A DNA stretch of 64,000 nucleotides from Dryocola clanedunensis subsp. sulfonylureivorans (lineage in GTDB: Bacteria > Pseudomonadota > Gammaproteobacteria > Enterobacterales > Enterobacteriaceae): contig NZ_JAERMU010000005.1 in NCBI RefSeq assembly GCF_016756775.1, positions 186,001 to 250,000 on the forward strand. The letters run 5' to 3'. The notes below the pieces were generated by a model, which searched no databases, had not been told where the DNA came from, and worked only from the letters and a program-made list of their open reading frames with translations. A program made the translations under genes and the position numbers. Position 1 is the first letter of the stretch, and every line of letters begins with the position of its first letter. Below are positions 40,133 to 49,713 of this stretch, piece by piece.

Positions 40133-40906
40133 CTAATTTTTATCTTCGCCAGAAATAAGCGAGAAACCGCTATTCCCTTTCCTTGCAAAGACTTTTTCAC
40201 TTACAGCGCCGTAGTCATTAATTATCTTTAGATTTATACTCTGCACAGCTGCAGAGGAGGGTAATATAGGTTTAGCAAAAATATCATTTGTCGTTAATGG
40301 GGCTAACATACTCGTGTCCAGCGTATAAGACTTACCTGCTGACTTTACTGTTACGCTATCGAAGGACATGTAATATTGAGTAGGATTCACAATCCTAAAA
40401 CCATTTCCCTTATTGGGGTCGCTAATAGGACTAAATTGTAGTTTGGCAACTTCAGCCGTGCCGCTACTGTTTAATGTTGATGGACGATAAAAAATCTTAA
40501 TTCGGGTACGAAAAGCCAGTTCCAGCTTGTTCGGCGTCGCACTTTCTGATTTATCCACCGGCGGTATTTCCAGCATGTTAAACCAAAAGACAGATTCTCT
40601 GTCCTGGGGAAGTGGCATCCCATTGTAGAGAAGGCGAACCATTTGTCCCTTTCCAGGTTCCACACGGTAAACCGGCGGCGTCACTAAAAAAGGTACTTTC
40701 ATATTATTTATATCGGCTTTTGTATTACCATCATCCACCCATACCTGAACAAGAGGGGGCGTTTTACCTCGGTTATTAGTCCTGACACTGACCTCTTTTT
40801 CAGAGCCCGGAAAAATAATCCTGGTTCCTGTGATTGTCATTGCAGCCAGGCAAGCATTTGAAAAAATGCATAATGCTAATACTAAATAACGTTTCTTAAA
40901 TAACAT
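40133..40906 (-). CDS. Fimbrial periplasmic chaperone
   Basis: PapD-like chaperone of two immunoglobulin-like domains. The 257 residues have a signal peptide ending at ACLA (about 21), then TITGTRIIFPGSEKEVSVRT and the conserved PPVYRVEPGKGQMVRLLYNG and RESVFWFNMLEIPP segments of the G1 and F1 region. The long R-type pattern suits a FGS-type chaperone for rod pilins. It lies between the major pilin and the usher. Confidence 0.92.
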   Translation of the reverse strand: MLFKKRYLVLALCIFSNACLAAMTITGTRIIFPGSEKEVSVRTNNRGKTPPLVQVWVDDGNTKADINNMKVPFLVTPPVYRVEPGKGQMVRLLYNGMPLPQDRESVFWFNMLEIPPVDKSESATPNKLELAFRTRIKIFYRPSTLNSSGTAEVAKLQFSPISDPNKGNGFRIVNPTQYYMSFDSVTVKSAGKSYTLDTSMLAPLTTNDIFAKPILPSSAAVQSINLKIINDYGAVSEKVFARKGNSGFSLISGEDKN

Positions 40907-41000
40907 AACCCCACCGCATTAATGAATGCTGCATGCCGAAAAATTTTCCAGCATGCAGCAAAATAAAGTTACTTATTAATTAATAATAATCTGTACCAGA

Positions 41001-41549
41001 TTATGGATACGCCAGGGTGTACTGAACTACAGCTTTAACAGTACCTGGTGAAGTTGGAGCAGTCGCATAATAACCACCAACATACGTCAGTTTTGCTTTG
41101 TTAGTGGTTGAATCCACATCAAATGACTTACCAGTTTTACCTACAGAGAGGAAGGTACCATCCGCATCGTATAAACGAACTTCAACGGTCTTTCCTGCAG
41201 TGTTTGCTGAGACGTCCTGGTTAATCAGGTTCCCTGTAACTGCGTTAAACTTAGTTGCATCAATCGCTTCGAAGTGGGCTGCTACCTTAGTGATAGTCGT
41301 CGGGCAATCAGTGACATTAATATCGAAAAGCGTAGAGCCAGCCTGGCTACCCGCTGTTGCCAGTGATTTGGTAGATATTTTAGGTAAGGTAACCTGAATA
41401 TCTTTAGAATCATCAGCAACAACACAAGTATCATCAGTGAGTTCACCGTTGAAGGTAACAATACCTTGGCCATCAGACAAAGCGGCAAAAGCAGATGTTG
41501 ATGCGAGGCAAAGAGCAAGCGCACTCATGTAAGTATTTAACTTTTTCAT
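41001..41549 (-). CDS. Fimbrial major subunit (pilin)
   Basis: A 182-residue type-1-like pilin. It has a clear signal peptide (MKKLNTYMSALALCLASTSA), cysteines that form the pilin disulfide (in DDTCVV and VTDCP), and the C-terminal Tyr-containing strand VVQYTLAYP. It is the first gene of the pilin-chaperone-usher-minor-pilin block, which starts about 65 bases after tssH. The tip adhesin expected in such an operon is not here but on the opposite strand at 48688. Confidence 0.92.
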   Translation of the reverse strand: MKKLNTYMSALALCLASTSAFAALSDGQGIVTFNGELTDDTCVVADDSKDIQVTLPKISTKSLATAGSQAGSTLFDINVTDCPTTITKVAAHFEAIDATKFNAVTGNLINQDVSANTAGKTVEVRLYDADGTFLSVGKTGKSFDVDSTTNKAKLTYVGGYYATAPTSPGTVKAVVQYTLAYP

Positions 41550-41613
41550 TTCACATAGTCCTTTAAATTATATTTTAACTGTATCAAACAGTTTTTCTTA
41601 AAATGAAATCTCT

Positions 41614-44256
41614 TTATGTTAAAGAAATTTCAAATCCTTTTTCGCTATTCCAATGCAGCAAAATTGATTTAACAAAACCATCCACATCATTTTTTATCAA
41701 ATACTGACCCAGATCAGGCATGATATTCTGCTCTATGAAGCGAATGAGTAACCTGGCACCAACCTCTGTGGCAGGGCACTGACTAACAATGTGTTCCACA
41801 ACCTCATCGTGATACTCCAGAAGCACTCCGTAGCGTTCCTGAATACGTCGGCCTATGCGGTCAAGATGTAACCTGACAATAAATTTGAGCGACTCCTCTG
41901 CCAGTGGTAAATAAGGAATAACACTCACTCGACCAAGGAATGCAGCCGGAAACTCTTTTAGTAACTCTGGTTGTAATAACGCTGGCAATGTCTGTGGTTC
42001 AGGAGCTGATTGCGGATCACTACATACTGAACTTAGCAGTTCGCTACCAACGTTACTTGTCAGCAAAATAATTGTATTTTTAAAGTCGATATGACGACCT
42101 TCACCATCTTCCATCCATCCTTTATCAAAGACCTGGAAGAATAATTCATGGACATCTTTATGCGCTTTTTCAATTTCGTCGAGTAGTACCACGCTGTAAG
42201 GTTTACGACGAACAGCTTCTGTCAGTACCCCCCCCTCGCCATAACCTACATAGCCTGGAGGAGAACCCTTGAGTGAAGAAACGGTATGCGCTTCCTGGTA
42301 CTCACTCATGTTGATGATTATCAGGTTCTGTTCCCCACCGTATAAATGTCCTGCTATCGCCAGCGCTGTCTCCGTTTTACCCACACCGGATGGCCCTACC
42401 AGCATGAATACACCGATAGGTTTTTGTGGATCGGCAAGCCCTGCCCGCGAGGTCATAATACTTTCGCCAATCTGCTTAAGGGCATGTTTCTGGCCGATAA
42501 CACGCTCTTCAAGACGCTCCGGTAACTCCGTTACCATCCTGATGTCGTCTTTTAGCATTTGCCCTACAGGGATCCCCGTCCAGTCCGCGACAATGCTGGC
42601 AATGACTTCCGCGTTAACTTCAGCTTGCACCAGAGGTTGTTCATGGCGAACGGTTCCCAGCTGTGATTCCAGCTCATTTAGCTGAGCACGATATTCATCA
42701 ACATTTTCACCGCTGGTAGTGGCCTCATACAATTCACCACGCTGTTTGATAAGCGACATAACCAGCTCTTTTTCTTGCTGCCAGCGGTCTTCGAGGACCT
42801 GGGCTTCCTGAGAAAGGCTCGCTTGTTTTTCTTGTAACTGGGCTTCTCGTTCTAAGCTCTCTTTGCCGTAATGACGACTCTTCTCCAGCAGCTCCAGTTC
42901 AGTCTGCGTGGTTTCTATCTGATACTTTAGCGTTTGTAATGCAGATGGCGGCGCATGTTGCGCCACAGCGACTCGTGCACAGGCGGTATCAAGCAAACTG
43001 ATAGCTTTATCCGGAAGCTGACGTGCAGGAATGTAACGATGGGATAAGCGTACCGCGGCCTGAATGGCCTCATCGACAATCCACACGTTATGATGCTTCT
43101 CAAGCATGGGGATTAATCCACGCAGCATAGGTATCGCACTGTCTTCTGCCGGCTCATCAACCTGCAGTACCTGGAAACGACGGGTTAATGCCGGATCCTT
43201 TTCAATATGACGTTTAAACTCGCTCCAGGTCGTCGCTCCGATAGTGCGAAGTTGGCCACGGGCAAGCATAGGCTTCAGTAGATTGGCTGCATCACCGGTT
43301 CCCGCATTCCCTCCGGCACCGACGAGCGTATGAACTTCATCAATAAAGAGAATGACCTGCTGAGGAGAATTAACGGCCTCTTCAAGTACGGCTTTCAGGC
43401 GAGCCTCAAACTCCCCTTTCATGCTGGCACCTGCAGAGAGTGCAACAATATCAAGTGCTAGCAGGCGAACATTTTGGAGTGCAGGAGGAACTTCACCGGC
43501 AATAATGGCTAGTGCTAAGCCTTCAACAACGGCGGTTTTCCCAACGCCCGCCTCCCCTGTCAGCAGCGGGTTGTTCTGGCGTCGACGTAACAGGATGTCC
43601 ACCATGGTACTGATTTCATGGTTACGTCCGAGAACAGGATCGATTTTGCCGTCACGTGCAAGCTGAGTGAGATCGGTAGAATATTGCGCCAGATTGCCGC
43701 TTTGTTTCACCGACAGAGCATTGCTGGCCTCTCCGGGGATAGAACCGCTTAAATCGCGATATTCACTACCCGCCTGGGTCTCAGGAGATGCCTGCGTAAT
43801 ATAACCAAACTCTTTACTTAGGTGCTCAAGGGATATTTTTTCCAGCCCCGGAGCCAGCATAAACAGCTCACGGCGTAGCTCCATGGTTGTCAACAATGCC
43901 ATGAGCAAATGACCGCTACGAATTAACTCTCCTGAACACTCAAGGCTGGTGTAAATCCAGGCGCGCTCAATAGCTAATTCAATATTAGAGGAGAAGTCAT
44001 GAATACTGCTGGCACCGGCCGGCAAACGCATAAGAGCCTGAGAAAATCCGCGCTCCATGCTATCGGCGTCCACCTCGAAGTATCTGACAATCATACGGAA
44101 GTCGTTATCTTCGTTAGATTGCCAGAGCTGGTTCAGCCAATGGATAAGTTCAACGTAAGGATTGCCGCGAAGTTTACATACTGCGGTTGCACTCTCAATG
44201 CCTGTAAATAGCGTAGCATTAAGTTTGCTAAATAGGTTCTTTCTGGTAATAGCCAT
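41614..44256 (-). CDS. tssH: T6SS sheath-recycling ATPase TssH (ClpV)
   Basis: AAA+ ATPase that disassembles the contracted TssBC sheath. The 880 residues comprise an N-terminal Clp domain (about 1-160), D1 with Walker A GEAGVGKT at 234-241, a coiled-coil middle domain (about 440-545), and D2 with GPSGVGKT at 621-628. It is distinguished from ClpA (at 6327) by the coiled-coil and the family-specific N-domain. It is the first gene of the leftward arm, with fimbrial genes inserted between it and tssB. Confidence 0.96.
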   Translation of the reverse strand: MAITRKNLFSKLNATLFTGIESATAVCKLRGNPYVELIHWLNQLWQSNEDNDFRMIVRYFEVDADSMERGFSQALMRLPAGASSIHDFSSNIELAIERAWIYTSLECSGELIRSGHLLMALLTTMELRRELFMLAPGLEKISLEHLSKEFGYITQASPETQAGSEYRDLSGSIPGEASNALSVKQSGNLAQYSTDLTQLARDGKIDPVLGRNHEISTMVDILLRRRQNNPLLTGEAGVGKTAVVEGLALAIIAGEVPPALQNVRLLALDIVALSAGASMKGEFEARLKAVLEEAVNSPQQVILFIDEVHTLVGAGGNAGTGDAANLLKPMLARGQLRTIGATTWSEFKRHIEKDPALTRRFQVLQVDEPAEDSAIPMLRGLIPMLEKHHNVWIVDEAIQAAVRLSHRYIPARQLPDKAISLLDTACARVAVAQHAPPSALQTLKYQIETTQTELELLEKSRHYGKESLEREAQLQEKQASLSQEAQVLEDRWQQEKELVMSLIKQRGELYEATTSGENVDEYRAQLNELESQLGTVRHEQPLVQAEVNAEVIASIVADWTGIPVGQMLKDDIRMVTELPERLEERVIGQKHALKQIGESIMTSRAGLADPQKPIGVFMLVGPSGVGKTETALAIAGHLYGGEQNLIIINMSEYQEAHTVSSLKGSPPGYVGYGEGGVLTEAVRRKPYSVVLLDEIEKAHKDVHELFFQVFDKGWMEDGEGRHIDFKNTIILLTSNVGSELLSSVCSDPQSAPEPQTLPALLQPELLKEFPAAFLGRVSVIPYLPLAEESLKFIVRLHLDRIGRRIQERYGVLLEYHDEVVEHIVSQCPATEVGARLLIRFIEQNIMPDLGQYLIKNDVDGFVKSILLHWNSEKGFEISLT

Positions 44257-44695
44257 TGTATTTAAAAGTCCTTTTCAATTCATTGCGCCACGATCTTAAA
44301 GATCATCCATTGGCAAACTCTTGTCGCGGTAGATTAATCCTCTGCAAAACAAAACCAAAATCTTTTTGTATACCTGAATACAAACTTAAGATTTTTACTC
44401 GGTCCCGGCTCTTACACTCAAAAACCACCAAGAAATCAACCCAATGAATTTCATAAGAAAAATAAAATTGTTAACATAAAGCACATGATATTTTCACTTT
44501 ACTTAAATATTACATCGATAGCAGTCAACAATAGCCAATATCCGAAACAGAGAAAACCATTACTTATTTAATTGAGCACATTATTTTATTGTGGCATATA
44601 TAAAAAATAAATGCCCTAAATCTCAGCTATAGCAAACGTGCTACACACAGTATCGTTTTATGTCTAAATGGGCATCTCACCTTTGAGGCAGTAAA
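44257..44695. promoter_or_regulatory. Divergent control region of the two T6SS arms
   Basis: A 438-base, very AT-rich gap from which both arms diverge: tssH to the left and tssF to the right. No gene is seen. It should hold both main promoters, and its composition makes it a plausible H-NS target. A hairpin-like pair GGCAT/ATGCC lies at about 44593-44615. AGGCAG at 44687-44692 is the likely ribosome-binding site of tssF. Confidence 0.6.
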
Positions 44696-46576
44696 GTGGA
44701 TCAGCAATTTTTAGACTATTACAACAAAGAACTTACCTTTATGAGGGAGATGGCCAGTGAATTCGCTGACCAGCATCCTAAAATTGCACGTCGTCTTGGC
44801 ATCAATGGGATCGAGGTAGCCGATCCTTATGTCGAAAGGTTAATCGAAGCTTTTTGCTTCATGTCCGCGCGTACCCAGATAAAGCTGGATGCAGAATTTC
44901 CTAATTTCACGCAAAGACTGCTGGATGTGATTTATCCTGGCTACAACTCACCGGGCCCTTCTATGGGAGTGGTGCAAATACAGCCTAATGCCAAGCAAGG
45001 CGATTTGACTGGCGGCTATGTTGTCTCTCGTGATAATGCTTTTTTTTCACGAATCGCTGCCGGTGAGATGACCCGCTGCGAATTCCGTAGCAGTCAGGAT
45101 GTCACGTTATGGCCAGTGGAAATAACAGAGGCAAGGCTGACCTCTGTCCCTCCCGATCTACCCAATATGGACCAACAGCGCATTTCACAGCATAAGCTTA
45201 AAGGTGCGCTGCGAATTAAAATCAAGCTGCAGGGAGATCTGGTCTTTTCACAACTAGGCAATCTTGACAAGCTTCCTGTCTATATCAATGGTGATGAACG
45301 CATTGTTTCGCATATCTTTGAGCTGATTCATGCTCACCATGTTGCTGTAATCGTTCGGTCAGGTAATACATCAAACCGTCAAGACACGATCATCAGTAAG
45401 CAGCCGCTGGCTTTCGAAGGCCTGGAACCCGGTCAGAGCTTGCTGCCACTTTCGTGGAACATTTTTCATGGACATAATTTGTTGCATGAATATTTCTCCT
45501 GCCGACAGCGATTCTATTTCTTTACGCTGACGCAGCTTTCCGGTGCACTTAAGAACAACCACACTAACGAAGCAGAAATCGTCATTCTGCTCGACAGACT
45601 TTCTCAAGATCTGATTAGTCACGTGAATGCATCCCGATTCTTGCTCTATTGCACGCCAGTCATTAATTTGTTCCCTAAACGGCTGGATAAGATTGAGATC
45701 AACCGGGCATTGAATGAGTTCCATGCCGTTGCCGACCGTAGCCGCCCGCTGGATTATGAAATATTTTCTATTCAACGGGTATTTGGACAGCAGGCCGAGA
45801 CCAGCAGCGAGGTGACCTTCAATCCGCTGTTCCAGACCAGGCAGAGTGATAATGGCAACTATGGCCGCTATTTCTCAATGACCCGTAGACCACGAGTCAA
45901 TGACAAAAATGCCCGAAAGTACATTACTCGAACCTCCTATACCGGCACAGAAGTGTTTATCTCTCTGGTTGATCAAATGCAGGCGCCCTACGCGGACAAT
46001 ATTCGCTATCTTTCTATTGAGGCAATGGTGACCAATCGTGATTTGCCGCGGTTGATTGTTAAAGAGGGGAATGTCGACCTCACCATGTCAAGCTCCGCAC
46101 CTGTGTTTGGTGCAACTTTTGTGTGTCAGCCCAGCGAGCCTCGTCCCCCCTTCGCGACAGGGGAATCCGCATGGCGTCTTATTCGTCAGCTCAACTTTAA
46201 CTATCAGCCGCTATCTGACATGGAACATCAGCCTGGCGGCGAAGCTCTGCGCGACATGCTGCGTTTATTTATTCATAACGCTGACAGAGAATCCAACGCA
46301 CAAATTGATGGCCTTGTCGGCTGTAAAAGTGAGCCAGTGATCCGCCGTCTGCCTGGTAATGGTCTTTTAGTCTATGGCAGAGGTATACGCTGTTACTTAA
46401 CCGTTGATGAAGAAAACTTTTCCGGCAACAGCCCCTACTTATTTGGTCTGATCATGGAAAACTATATCGCGCGCCACGCTGCTATAAACGTATTTACTGA
46501 AATGGAGCTGCACTCTATTCAACGCGGACTGGTCGGTAAATGGCAGGCCCGGCCAGGAAGACGAGGCGTTGCGTAA
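44696..46576 (+). CDS. tssF: T6SS baseplate subunit TssF
   Basis: Baseplate wedge protein that pairs with TssG. The 626 residues start with GTG at 44696 (VDQQFLDYYNKEL). Family hallmarks are the N-terminal LDYYNKELTFMREMASEFA, the VERLIEAFCFMSARTQIKLD block and the PGYNSPGPSMGVVQ stretch. The stop overlaps tssG by one base. It is the first gene of the rightward arm. Confidence 0.95.
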   Translation: MDQQFLDYYNKELTFMREMASEFADQHPKIARRLGINGIEVADPYVERLIEAFCFMSARTQIKLDAEFPNFTQRLLDVIYPGYNSPGPSMGVVQIQPNAKQGDLTGGYVVSRDNAFFSRIAAGEMTRCEFRSSQDVTLWPVEITEARLTSVPPDLPNMDQQRISQHKLKGALRIKIKLQGDLVFSQLGNLDKLPVYINGDERIVSHIFELIHAHHVAVIVRSGNTSNRQDTIISKQPLAFEGLEPGQSLLPLSWNIFHGHNLLHEYFSCRQRFYFFTLTQLSGALKNNHTNEAEIVILLDRLSQDLISHVNASRFLLYCTPVINLFPKRLDKIEINRALNEFHAVADRSRPLDYEIFSIQRVFGQQAETSSEVTFNPLFQTRQSDNGNYGRYFSMTRRPRVNDKNARKYITRTSYTGTEVFISLVDQMQAPYADNIRYLSIEAMVTNRDLPRLIVKEGNVDLTMSSSAPVFGATFVCQPSEPRPPFATGESAWRLIRQLNFNYQPLSDMEHQPGGEALRDMLRLFIHNADRESNAQIDGLVGCKSEPVIRRLPGNGLLVYGRGIRCYLTVDEENFSGNSPYLFGLIMENYIARHAAINVFTEMELHSIQRGLVGKWQARPGRRGVA

Positions 46577-47598
46577 TGAAAAATGCCCAGCACGTACCAG
46601 CCAATGCCGACCTCTCTGTCTGGTACAACGAAGAACACCCTTGGGGAGCTGGATTCACCAGTCTGATGCGTGCGACTTCTGCAAAGAATCCGCACCTTCC
46701 GCCGCTTGCTAAAGCGCAATTGCCGGCTGAGGAAAATTTTCGACTGGGACAGTGTCCACACATGACGTTCTCACCACGTGAGATTGCCAGTCTGAGCAAA
46801 CAGAACGGGAAACTGAAAGTTCAGCTTTTTAGCCTTGGCATGTGGGGGGCACAGGGCGCAATGCCATTGCATATGACCGAACAGGCTTATATGCGTGCAG
46901 AGCAGCACGATCGTACGCTGACAGATTTTGCAGATATTTTCCATCATCGCGCTTTAACACAACTTTATCGAGCATGGTTTGTTTCCCAGGATACCGCTTC
47001 GCTCGACCGTCAGGAAGATGAGCATTTCACGTTTTACATCGGCAGTCTGATTGGGCAAGACCCTAAAAAGCTGGATGGTACACATCTCCCCATTCACGCT
47101 CGCCTTGCCTCTTCTGCCCACATCATACGTGAGGCCCGCAACCCTGAGGGTTTACAAGGTGCGCTGCGCTACTATTTTTCCATCCCGGTACAAATAGAAG
47201 AGTTTTCTCCCCAGTGGGTGTTTCTGGAGAAGAACGAGCAGTCGATTCTGGGCGATGAAGATAGCTCATTGACTCTGGGTGACGGCGGCATTCTGGGGGA
47301 TACCGTCCAGGACCGGCAACATAAATTCAGCCTGATACTTGGCCCCTTAACGCTTGAGCAATACAACCGTTTCAGGTTGCGTGGTAAAGACTTGCCCGTA
47401 CTGCGTGAATGGGTGAGGAACTTTGTAGGTTTTGAATATGCATGGGATGTGAAACTTATTCTCGCCGCTGATGAAGTTCCGATAGCAACACTCGATGGTA
47501 ATCATCAACTTGGCTATGCCACCTGGCTTGAACGACATGCTGTAGATGAAGCAATGGCTGGAATGAGCTTTGAACCAGAAATGCATCACAATTTATAA
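46576..47598 (+). CDS. tssG: T6SS baseplate subunit TssG
   Basis: Baseplate wedge protein, partner of TssF. From the ATG at 46576 (TAATG overlap with tssF) the product has 340 residues; a GTG/ATG further upstream at 46540 would overlap more and is less likely. Conserved features are the GAQGAMPLHMTEQAY segment and the DFADIFHHRALTQLYRAW block found in the family. Confidence 0.94.
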   Translation: MKNAQHVPANADLSVWYNEEHPWGAGFTSLMRATSAKNPHLPPLAKAQLPAEENFRLGQCPHMTFSPREIASLSKQNGKLKVQLFSLGMWGAQGAMPLHMTEQAYMRAEQHDRTLTDFADIFHHRALTQLYRAWFVSQDTASLDRQEDEHFTFYIGSLIGQDPKKLDGTHLPIHARLASSAHIIREARNPEGLQGALRYYFSIPVQIEEFSPQWVFLEKNEQSILGDEDSSLTLGDGGILGDTVQDRQHKFSLILGPLTLEQYNRFRLRGKDLPVLREWVRNFVGFEYAWDVKLILAADEVPIATLDGNHQLGYATWLERHAVDEAMAGMSFEPEMHHNL

Positions 47599-47638
47599 AA
47601 ATACATGGCAATAAAATGGACAGTATGTGAGGGAAGAG

Positions 47639-48685
47639 ATGACAGCATCGCCAGCGTATTACGACTTTTTACTTGAGACCATTTCACCGGAAAGTCCCTG
47701 CGGGATAAATCTTGAGTATGATTCCGCTTTTATTATGTTGCAGTCAAAGTTACAGCCGAAATTAGGTGCTGAGTACGGTAACTTTGTTGAAGCAGCAGAT
47801 CCCGTAAATTGGGTTGAAGTTGAGCGAGAATGCCTTGGGCTATTGCAAAAATCCAGAGACATCAGACTGGTCATTGTTCTGATGCGCTGTCGGATTCGGC
47901 AGAAGGGCCTTAGTGCATTGAATGAAGGGCTAAGCGCACTGGATGCTTTATTGAGGCAATTTCCGGACGATCTCTATCCACAATTGATGGATGAGGGAGA
48001 GTTTGAACCTCTGATGCGAGCTAATGCTCTTGCAGAACTGGATGCTATTGACAGCCTCTTATCCGATATACGCAGTCAGTCTCTCCCTTCTGCATCAGGA
48101 CTCCAGATAAGTGTCAAAGAGTACGAGAAAGCTTACTCTTCAAACAGAGACGAAGAGGCACTTTCTCAAACCAGCCTCCATTTACTCAAGCAACATTGGG
48201 AAGAACGGGCCGATGCCACCCTCCTCTCTTTGCAGCAGGCAGCGCAGACGCTTGAAGGTATTATAAGTCTGCTTGAAACATCGCTTGGTGAAGACGCTCC
48301 CGACTTCGCCCGCCTTAAAGGCATTTTAAATTTGTTCGCTTCGGATCCAGCTGCTGTCCCAAAACAAACCCCGGAAATCGAGCACATAGAAGACGAACAT
48401 GTGATTGAGCAAGAAAATGAGGGGGTAGAAGAATTAGCGGAAGCCCCCCAGCCGCCTGGTAAGACAACGGTCCGTCCGTCTAACAATCCGGGCATCATTG
48501 AATCACGCATTGATGCGCTATCACGGCTGCGTGAAGTGCGAGCCTGGTATGAAAAGACTGAGCCAAGTAGCCCAGTTATCCTTCTTCTGAGTTTCGCGGA
48601 AAAAACCGCCGGTATGAGTTTTTCAGCGTTAACAAAAATGATTTCCTCAGAGATGATTGCTCAACTGTCCATGGAGGGAGAGTAA
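47639..48685 (+). CDS. tssA: T6SS assembly cap protein TssA
   Basis: Protein with an N-terminal ImpA_N domain that primes baseplate and sheath assembly. From the ATG at 47639, preceded by GAGGGAAG, the product has 348 residues. The ImpA_N domain (about 10-125) contains SPESPCGINLEYD and DIRLVIVLMRCR. A variable acidic linker (about 250-285) leads to a C-terminal helical domain. A GTG at 47627 is an alternative start. The adhesin gene begins two bases after the stop. Confidence 0.92.
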   Translation: MTASPAYYDFLLETISPESPCGINLEYDSAFIMLQSKLQPKLGAEYGNFVEAADPVNWVEVERECLGLLQKSRDIRLVIVLMRCRIRQKGLSALNEGLSALDALLRQFPDDLYPQLMDEGEFEPLMRANALAELDAIDSLLSDIRSQSLPSASGLQISVKEYEKAYSSNRDEEALSQTSLHLLKQHWEERADATLLSLQQAAQTLEGIISLLETSLGEDAPDFARLKGILNLFASDPAAVPKQTPEIEHIEDEHVIEQENEGVEELAEAPQPPGKTTVRPSNNPGIIESRIDALSRLREVRAWYEKTEPSSPVILLLSFAEKTAGMSFSALTKMISSEMIAQLSMEGE

Positions 48686-48687
48686 AA

Positions 48688-49686
48688 ATGTCTATTCGGT
48701 TAATGCTGCTGGCATTGATTATTGTTGTGATAAATCACGCGGAAGCTCAATGCACCTGGTCAGCAAGGGGGGCACCACCGGCAACTTTTGTCATTCCTGG
48801 AGACACGATTGCGGTTGATGTTACTGCTCCTGCGGATACCACTAACCCGATAATCACCTATAACTCAGCGCGACAGGCCAGTGCTGTGTGGTTCGATTAC
48901 TGCGAGAATGGAGGGTTATTTGGCAAAAGCGTAATAAATTTAACCAATCAGGACACGTCAACAAAAATATACCCCACAAACATTGACGGCATAGGTATAA
49001 AAGTTCGCTGGAGTAACGGCAGTGGGATAGGTGAGTTCCCCTCTCAAGCAGTAATCGACTTTGGACCTGATGACGGCCCAGTGGGTTCAATTAATTATCC
49101 AGCTGGCAGCTATTTTATTATAGAAATATATAAAACGGCTTCTAGCCTGAGCCTGAAGGATCCACTTGGCGATATTATCGTTCCAGCAGAAGAAATTGCT
49201 TATAACTGGGTTAACGCTGATAGTCCAGCCAACTACGGGCAAAGACTAGAAGTGGGCATGTTGAAACTTATTTCAACCCCGTCATGTGTTTTTAACGATA
49301 CGAAAACCATTGATTTCGACACGGTTACAGCGCGGACATTAACGACTAATGTTGAGCGCGATCTGAATTTTGCGATGACCTGCCGCACAGACTATGGCAC
49401 TTATTCAGCTAGCGCATCTATTTTTACCAACACCCCCTCAGCGGATGGGAGCTATATAAAAGTAAATGATGCCGCTGGCAATAGCGAACGTATGGGCATC
49501 AAAATCAAGAATGCAAGTGGTGCAATTGTGAAAATCGATGGCTCACAGACTGAAAGCATCAGCAATATTATGAGCGGAGATCCCGCCAATTTTCACTGGA
49601 AGGCAGTCTTGTTCCCGATTTCGACAACCCATCCGACGAGCGGAAACTTCACCGCTCGAGCAGAAATATTAATGCAGCTTAATTAA
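48688..49686 (+). CDS. Two-domain fimbrial tip adhesin
   Basis: A 332-residue secreted protein with a signal peptide ending at HAEA (about 20). The N-terminal domain (about 21-190) looks like a receptor-binding domain of a tip adhesin. The C-terminal domain (about 195-332) has the pilin pattern with cysteines in TPSCVFND and AMTCRTD and the terminal beta strand ARAEILMQLN. It lies only two bases after tssA, inside the rightward T6SS arm, while its likely chaperone and usher are on the other strand 8-10 kb away. It is probably the tip of that fimbria. Confidence 0.82.
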   Translation: MSIRLMLLALIIVVINHAEAQCTWSARGAPPATFVIPGDTIAVDVTAPADTTNPIITYNSARQASAVWFDYCENGGLFGKSVINLTNQDTSTKIYPTNIDGIGIKVRWSNGSGIGEFPSQAVIDFGPDDGPVGSINYPAGSYFIIEIYKTASSLSLKDPLGDIIVPAEEIAYNWVNADSPANYGQRLEVGMLKLISTPSCVFNDTKTIDFDTVTARTLTTNVERDLNFAMTCRTDYGTYSASASIFTNTPSADGSYIKVNDAAGNSERMGIKIKNASGAIVKIDGSQTESISNIMSGDPANFHWKAVLFPISTTHPTSGNFTARAEILMQLN

Positions 49687-49713
49687 CACAACTTTATGTA
49701 AACGGAATTTCAC

